Source: Candidatus Atribacter hydrocarboniphilus
Lineage (GTDB): Bacteria; Atribacterota; Atribacteria; Atribacterales; Atribacteraceae
Direction: 5' to 3'
Assembly (NCBI GenBank): GCA_003542295.1
Contig: DPKX01000058.1
Coordinates: 1 to 14,855 of the forward strand
Length of the DNA: 14,855 nucleotides
Part shown: positions 14,286-14,855 of the stretch, piece after piece
Numbering within the stretch: position 1 is the stretch's first letter
How the letters are laid out: each line of letters opens with the position of its first letter
Position numbers and translations under genes: made by a program
Notes under the pieces: model-generated
The model's database searches: none
Seen by the model: only the letters and a program-made list of their open reading frames with translations
What the model was told of the DNA's origin: nothing

Positions 14286-14702
14286 TTATATGGTAATTTC
14301 ATCAAGTAAGGATGCCTGTGCTTCTCGCAAAATATTTGAGGCACGTTGGACATCCTCAACCCTCATCACCACATAGGCTTTTTGACCTTCGGGAGAAACA
14401 AAAGCATAGAGATACTCAATGGAGATGGAATTTAAAGTGAGCACTTCAACGATTTGAGAAAGTCCTCCAGGTCGATCATCAACACCGACTACCAATATAT
14501 CGGTGAGAGTGGCAGTAAAGTTTTCTTTGCGAAGCTGCTCAACCAGTTGCTCTGGTTTTTCAACGATAAACCGGAGTACTCCAAAATCCGCAGTATCAGC
14601 TAATGATAAAGCGCGTAGATTGATATTCCATTCTTTCAGCTTGGTTAAAACCGCATGAAGACTTCCTGGTTTATTTTCTAAAAAAACCGATATTTGTTTC
14701 AT
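14286..14702 (-). CDS. Tandem ACT-domain protein linked to phenylacetate-CoA ligase
   Basis: A small regulatory protein of 138 residues made of two ACT domains and nothing else. The first (about 1-66) begins MKQISVFLENKPGSLHAVL with the Gly-Ser of the ligand-binding loop and helix. The second (about 69-135) has VGVDDRPGGLSQIVEVL and IEYLYAFVSPEGQKAYVVMRV. ACT domains bind amino acids or similar small ligands, usually at dimer interfaces. Stand-alone double-ACT proteins next to paaK are a common pairing in anaerobes and archaea, where they are thought to sense aromatic amino acids or arylacetates. The ATG overlaps the paaK stop as ATGA, and AGAGGGA precedes it on the minus strand, so the two are translationally coupled. 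The ligand is not deducible here. Confidence 0.9.
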   Translation of the reverse strand: MKQISVFLENKPGSLHAVLTKLKEWNINLRALSLADTADFGVLRFIVEKPEQLVEQLRKENFTATLTDILVVGVDDRPGGLSQIVEVLTLNSISIEYLYAFVSPEGQKAYVVMRVEDVQRASNILREAQASLLDEITI

Positions 14703-14855
14703 GAGAATCCCTCTTTTTTCCGCAGGTCGATAACCCGCTTTGCTTTACCCTCAGAACGAGTGATGCTTTTGGGTTTAATAAGTTTTATCGAGCAGGAAAG
14801 ATTCAGCTCAGATTTAATTTTCTCTTCAATTTTTTTTCTGAGGTTTTCAAGAACT
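14699..14855 (-). CDS. paaK: Phenylacetate-CoA ligase, C-terminal end only
   Basis: The last 51 residues of a minus-strand gene whose 5' part lies beyond the window edge. The visible end is a helix (VLENLRKKIEEKIKSEL), a beta strand (CSIKLIKP), then SITRSEGKAKRVIDLRKK. The RSEGKAKRVIDLR tail is characteristic of PaaK-type adenylate-forming ligases; the Lys-rich loop corresponds to the mobile C-terminal domain that carries the catalytic Lys in this superfamily. The enzyme would activate phenylacetate or a related aryl acid (for example indoleacetate) with ATP and CoA. In fermenters this often works with indolepyruvate:ferredoxin oxidoreductase for energy from aromatic amino acids. The TGA stop overlaps the ACT gene start by four bases. 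Substrate is uncertain because the N-terminal domain is not seen. Confidence 0.85.
   Translation of the reverse strand, partial: VLENLRKKIEEKIKSELNLSCSIKLIKPKSITRSEGKAKRVIDLRKKEGFS

Noticed and set aside
14269..14286. Interlocked palindromes CTTTTTAAAAAG and AAAAAGCTTTTT next to the ACT gene stop
   Set aside because: Perfect but built from A/T runs with no loop; more likely low-complexity sequence than a binding site or terminator.

Overview
The window comes from an AT-rich, diderm (LPS-type) and probably anaerobic bacterium. It carries an outer-membrane assembly gene followed by a compact lipid A operon, then oxygen/redox-defence genes and a phenylacetate-CoA ligase/ACT pair. Using LpxI for the pyrophosphatase step, with rubrerythrin-like and PaaK-type genes, would fit a lineage such as Atribacterota. 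That placement is inference from gene content and style, not something the sequence proves.

Left block (1-9538, all + strand): 3' part of bamA, skp/ompH, lpxD, lpxC, lpxA, a 639-residue LpxI-LpxB fusion, a divergent LpxB-like GT-B protein, and an MsbA-type ABC transporter. From lpxC to msbA every gene overlaps the next by 8-46 nt, so this reads as one translationally coupled operon. BamA and Skp build the outer membrane. LpxA/C/D make UDP-2,3-diacylglucosamine, LpxI cuts it to lipid X, LpxB joins the two to the disaccharide, and MsbA flips the finished lipid. The LpxB-like protein sits between disaccharide synthesis and export. fabZ, lpxK and waaA, often neighbours of these genes, are not here.

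Middle block: a DUF4416 gene on the - strand meets msbA tail to tail, sharing 4 nt at the stop codons. A roughly 300-nt divergent intergenic region (10081-10385) follows, with candidate extended -10 promoters in both directions and a LacI/cre-like palindrome. Next is a + strand cluster: a rubrerythrin-type diiron protein, a DJ-1/PfpI-peroxiredoxin fusion whose peroxidatic cysteine position is alanine, a zinc polyol (sorbitol-type) dehydrogenase, and a second divergent LpxB-like protein. The cluster ends in a strong hairpin that overlaps the last stop codon.

Right end (- strand): a tandem ACT-domain protein preceded by the 3' end of a phenylacetate-CoA ligase (paaK) gene cut by the window edge, overlapping by ATGA. 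I saw no rRNA, tRNA, CRISPR array or insertion sequence. The most notable items are the LpxI-LpxB fusion, the three LpxB-superfamily proteins within 10 kb, and the DJ-1 fusion with a degenerate peroxiredoxin domain.
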